In this document: in pieces, positions 62,327-64,000 of the stretch
Numbering within the stretch: the stretch's first letter is position 1
Layout: every line of letters starts with the position of its first letter
DNA from: Pseudomonadota bacterium
GTDB lineage: Bacteria > Pseudomonadota > Alphaproteobacteria > Sphingomonadales > Sphingomonadaceae
DNA: 64,000 bases
Assembly: GCA_023436615.1 (NCBI GenBank)
Contig: JAEZIO010000001.1
Location: forward strand, 1 to 64,000
Direction: 5' to 3'
Translations under genes and position numbers: made by a program
The notes under the pieces: model-generated
What the model saw: the letters and a program-made list of their open reading frames with translations, nothing else
The model's database searches: none
What the model was told of the DNA's origin: nothing

Positions 62327-62824
62327 TTGACGGCTGACGCCCGATCAGGCGCGGATATCGACGCGTTCCGGGAGGCTGCGCTTACCTGTCCCATCCCCGC
62401 AGCGGTCGAACTGGTCGGTGAAAAATGGGCGTTCCTGATCGTCCGCGGAGCGTTCAACGGACTCCAGCATTTCGAAGAGTTCCAGGCCGGTCTGGGAATC
62501 GCGCGCAACATTCTTTCGGACAGGCTGGCCAAGCTGGTGGCGGGCGACATATTGGTCCGCGAGTCCGACCCTTCCGACCGCCGCAAGGTGATCTACTCGC
62601 TCACTCTCAAGGGTGAAGCACTGCTTCCGGCGATGGTGGCCATCCGGCAGTGGGGAGAGGATTGGGGCCATGGCGAAGCCGAGATTGTCCTCGCCGACAC
62701 GCGCGACCGGCGGCCGATCCGCAGGATCAAGGTGCTCGCGGAGGACGGACGCGAAGTGAAGCTCCCGGATCTGACGTGGCTCAGCCGCGACGAAATCGAC
62801 GGCGCGGCGGAGGAAGCGGCCTAG
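62327..62824 (+). CDS. HxlR-family transcriptional regulator
   Basis: A 165-residue winged-helix regulator. The HxlR core is at about 18-105: LTCPIPAAVELVGEKWAFLI, then LGIARNILSDRLAKLVAGD and DRRKVIYSLTLKGEALLP. The start is a TTG at 62327, preceded by a strong GGAGG with 8-base spacing; no ATG lies in a better place. A Cys near residue 20 (LTCPI) is the position used for aldehyde or redox sensing in some relatives, though this is only suggestive. Confidence 0.9.
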   Translation: MTADARSGADIDAFREAALTCPIPAAVELVGEKWAFLIVRGAFNGLQHFEEFQAGLGIARNILSDRLAKLVAGDILVRESDPSDRRKVIYSLTLKGEALLPAMVAIRQWGEDWGHGEAEIVLADTRDRRPIRRIKVLAEDGREVKLPDLTWLSRDEIDGAAEEAA

Positions 62825-62853
62825 TACTTCATCAGGAATTCAGTGACGTCCTC

Positions 62854-62872
62854 GCTCGTCGTCCGGACGAGC
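62854..62872. terminator. Hairpin between hxlR and rpoZ
   Basis: GCTCGTC (62854-62860) pairs perfectly with GACGAGC (62866-62872) across a 5-base loop. It lies between two convergent genes, so it may end transcripts on both strands. No T-run follows on either side, so it would not be a classical intrinsic terminator. Confidence 0.35.
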
Positions 62873-62880
62873 AGCGGGCG

Positions 62881-63222
62881 TCACTCGTAATCGCCGCCGC
62901 TTGGAGTCGGACGCGGCGGGGCTGCCGCGGTCAGTCGAAGCGCCTCGGCCGACTCGCTGAGGCTCGCGAGCTCGTCCGTCTCGTCCTCTTCGTCGATCCG
63001 AACCTTCTGGAGATTGGTGACGATCGCTTCCTGAAGCTCCTTGGGCTTCACCGTCTCTTCGGCGATTTCACGGAGCGCAACGACCGGATTCTTGTCCCGG
63101 TCGCGGTCGATCGTCAGATCGGCGCCGCCGGAAACCTGGCGCGCACGTTGCGCCGCGAGCAGGACGAGATCGAACCTGTTCGGGACCTTGTCTACGCAAT
63201 CTTCGACAGTAACGCGCGCCAT
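62881..63222 (-). CDS. rpoZ: RNA polymerase omega subunit
   Basis: The small RNA polymerase subunit that aids assembly. The 113-residue protein starts [20 protein letters not shown], the invariant omega N-terminus, then [20 protein letters not shown] and [11 protein letters not shown]. It has a longer acidic C-terminal tail than in E. coli. Its neighbour rsh produces the alarmone that, with omega, acts on RNA polymerase in other bacteria; the pairing is common in this group. Confidence 0.94.
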   Translation of the reverse strand: MARVTVEDCVDKVPNRFDLVLLAAQRARQVSGGADLTIDRDRDKNPVVALREIAEETVKPKELQEAIVTNLQKVRIDEEDETDELASLSESAEALRLTAAAPPRPTPSGGDYE

Positions 63223-63320
63223 CAATCGCTCCGTGCGGCCAATTCCGAAAGGAATATGGGATTTCGGGAAGGCGGCGCCAATAGCTTGCGGCCGCTTCAA
63301 AAGTCAAGGAAACCGGCCCT

Positions 63321-64000
63321 ATGCCGGATCAGCACACGCCGCCGATGAAAGAGCCGATTCGGGCCGAGGTGGCGGGCAACCGGCTGGAGGTCATCGAGCG
63401 CGGCGACGCTCGCCTCCGAGCGGTGCTCGACCTCATCGCCGGGGCGAAGAGCAGCCTCAACGTCCTCATGTACATGTTCAACGCGGATGAGGCTGGCGAC
63501 GCGGTCCGCAACGCGCTCGATGCGGCCGCGTGCCGCGGAGTAGATGTAAAGCTGCTTATCGACGGATTTGGCTCCACGGCGCCGCACCCCTTCCTCGAGG
63601 TGCTCCGGAAAAGCGGCGGCGATTATTGCGTGTTCAATCCGACCTACGGGCGCCGCTACCTGGTCCGCAATCACCAGAAGATCATCGCTGCCGACGAGCG
63701 AGTCGCGATCATCGGCGGCGCCAACATCGACGAAACCTATCTCACGGACACCGGGCCAGAGCACTGGCGCGATCTGTGGTTGCTCATCGAAGGGCCGGAG
63801 GCCGCTGTGGCAAGCCGATATTGCGAGAGCCTGTTCCGCTGGGCGAAGCGCAAGCATTCGAGCCTTCGCTCGCTTCGCCGAATGACGGCCGAGTTCAGCG
63901 AGTGGCGCGGGCCGCTGCAATGGAAATTCAGCGGGCCGCTAAGCCTTCGGAAGAGCTGGTGGCGCAGTATTGGCCGAGACATCCGCCGGGCTCGCAACCT
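63321..64000 (+). CDS. Phospholipase D-like / cardiolipin synthase, N-terminal part (cut by window edge)
   Basis: The first 226 codons of a PLD-superfamily protein that runs off the right edge without a stop. The first HKD site reads NHQKIIAADERVAIIGGAN, with His, Lys and Asp in the family spacing. It has no N-terminal membrane span, like the ClsB type, so it may be a cardiolipin synthase or another phosphatidyltransferase. ATG at 63321 or 63345 could both serve. The second HKD site would lie beyond the window. Confidence 0.82.
   Translation, partial: MPDQHTPPMKEPIRAEVAGNRLEVIERGDARLRAVLDLIAGAKSSLNVLMYMFNADEAGDAVRNALDAAACRGVDVKLLIDGFGSTAPHPFLEVLRKSGGDYCVFNPTYGRRYLVRNHQKIIAADERVAIIGGANIDETYLTDTGPEHWRDLWLLIEGPEAAVASRYCESLFRWAKRKHSSLRSLRRMTAEFSEWRGPLQWKFSGPLSLRKSWWRSIGRDIRRARN

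Overview
The window is a high-G+C alphaproteobacterial chromosome segment, most likely from the order Sphingomonadales (Sphingomonas or a close relative). The evidence is a MipZ division ATPase, a class I lysyl-tRNA synthetase, the rpmF-plsX-fabH-ihfA-merR cluster, a single Rsh-type ppGpp enzyme close to rpoZ, a long class of exported DUF885/M19/M20 hydrolases, and three kinds of intergenic inverted repeat of a style I associate with sphingomonads. Genes are packed tightly, with many 4-base ATGA/GTGA overlaps. There is no rRNA, prophage, transposase or CRISPR array. One tRNA gene, tRNA-Ser(GCT), is present.

Layout. 0-3.6 kb: end of a Sel1-repeat gene, panC, mipZ, and a phosphomannomutase/phosphoglucomutase. 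3.5-10.4 kb: three members of the 'ligase-associated' DNA-damage set (MBL exonuclease, Lhr-like helicase, PdeM phosphoesterase) with no ATP-dependent ligase among them, interleaved with a small membrane protein, a lipoprotein, an M20-like exported hydrolase and a 3'-5' exonuclease. 10.3-12.6 kb: M19 dipeptidase and an MBL hydrolase. 12.6-15.8 kb: ribosomal protein L32, fatty-acid initiation (plsX, fabH), ihfA and a MerR regulator, preceded by a probable promoter plus attenuator. 15.7-26.7 kb: DinG-like helicase, methyltransferase, lysS, DUF885 lipoprotein, RcnB-like protein, an alpha/beta-hydrolase and a thiolase.

26.68-28.0 kb is the clearest accessory patch. Three small, lower-G+C orphan genes encoding membrane or lipoprotein products each end at or within 3 bases of a copy of one repeat. 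A fourth copy follows the thiolase stop. 28.1-32.9 kb: a monooxygenase/Old-Yellow-Enzyme fusion of the 2-aminobenzoyl-CoA or salicylyl-CoA type, a PilZ protein, a stand-alone LigD-type polymerase domain, the tRNA, and an aldose epimerase.

33.4-38.4 kb is a sugar-catabolic island. A GH1 glycosidase and galactonate dehydratase (dgoD) run one way. dgoK, dgoA and a galactose-dehydrogenase-like oxidoreductase run the other way. Together they form an oxidative (De Ley-Doudoroff) galactose route to pyruvate and glyceraldehyde-3-phosphate. 38.5-52 kb: Crp/Fnr regulator, pyrC, ygfZ-like gene, acnA with a coupled small membrane gene that seems to start at CTG, an Nramp-related transporter, CorA, DUF2585, PagL-like deacylase, fumC, sspB, a HIT protein and an amino-acid permease. 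52-64 kb: glnD, mutS, maeB, rsh, a small exported protein divergent from an HxlR regulator, rpoZ, and the start of a cardiolipin-synthase-like gene.

No intergenic stretch exceeds 300 bases. The longest, about 270 bases at 30738-31004, holds only short palindromes. All functions are read from protein motifs by eye. No database search was run.
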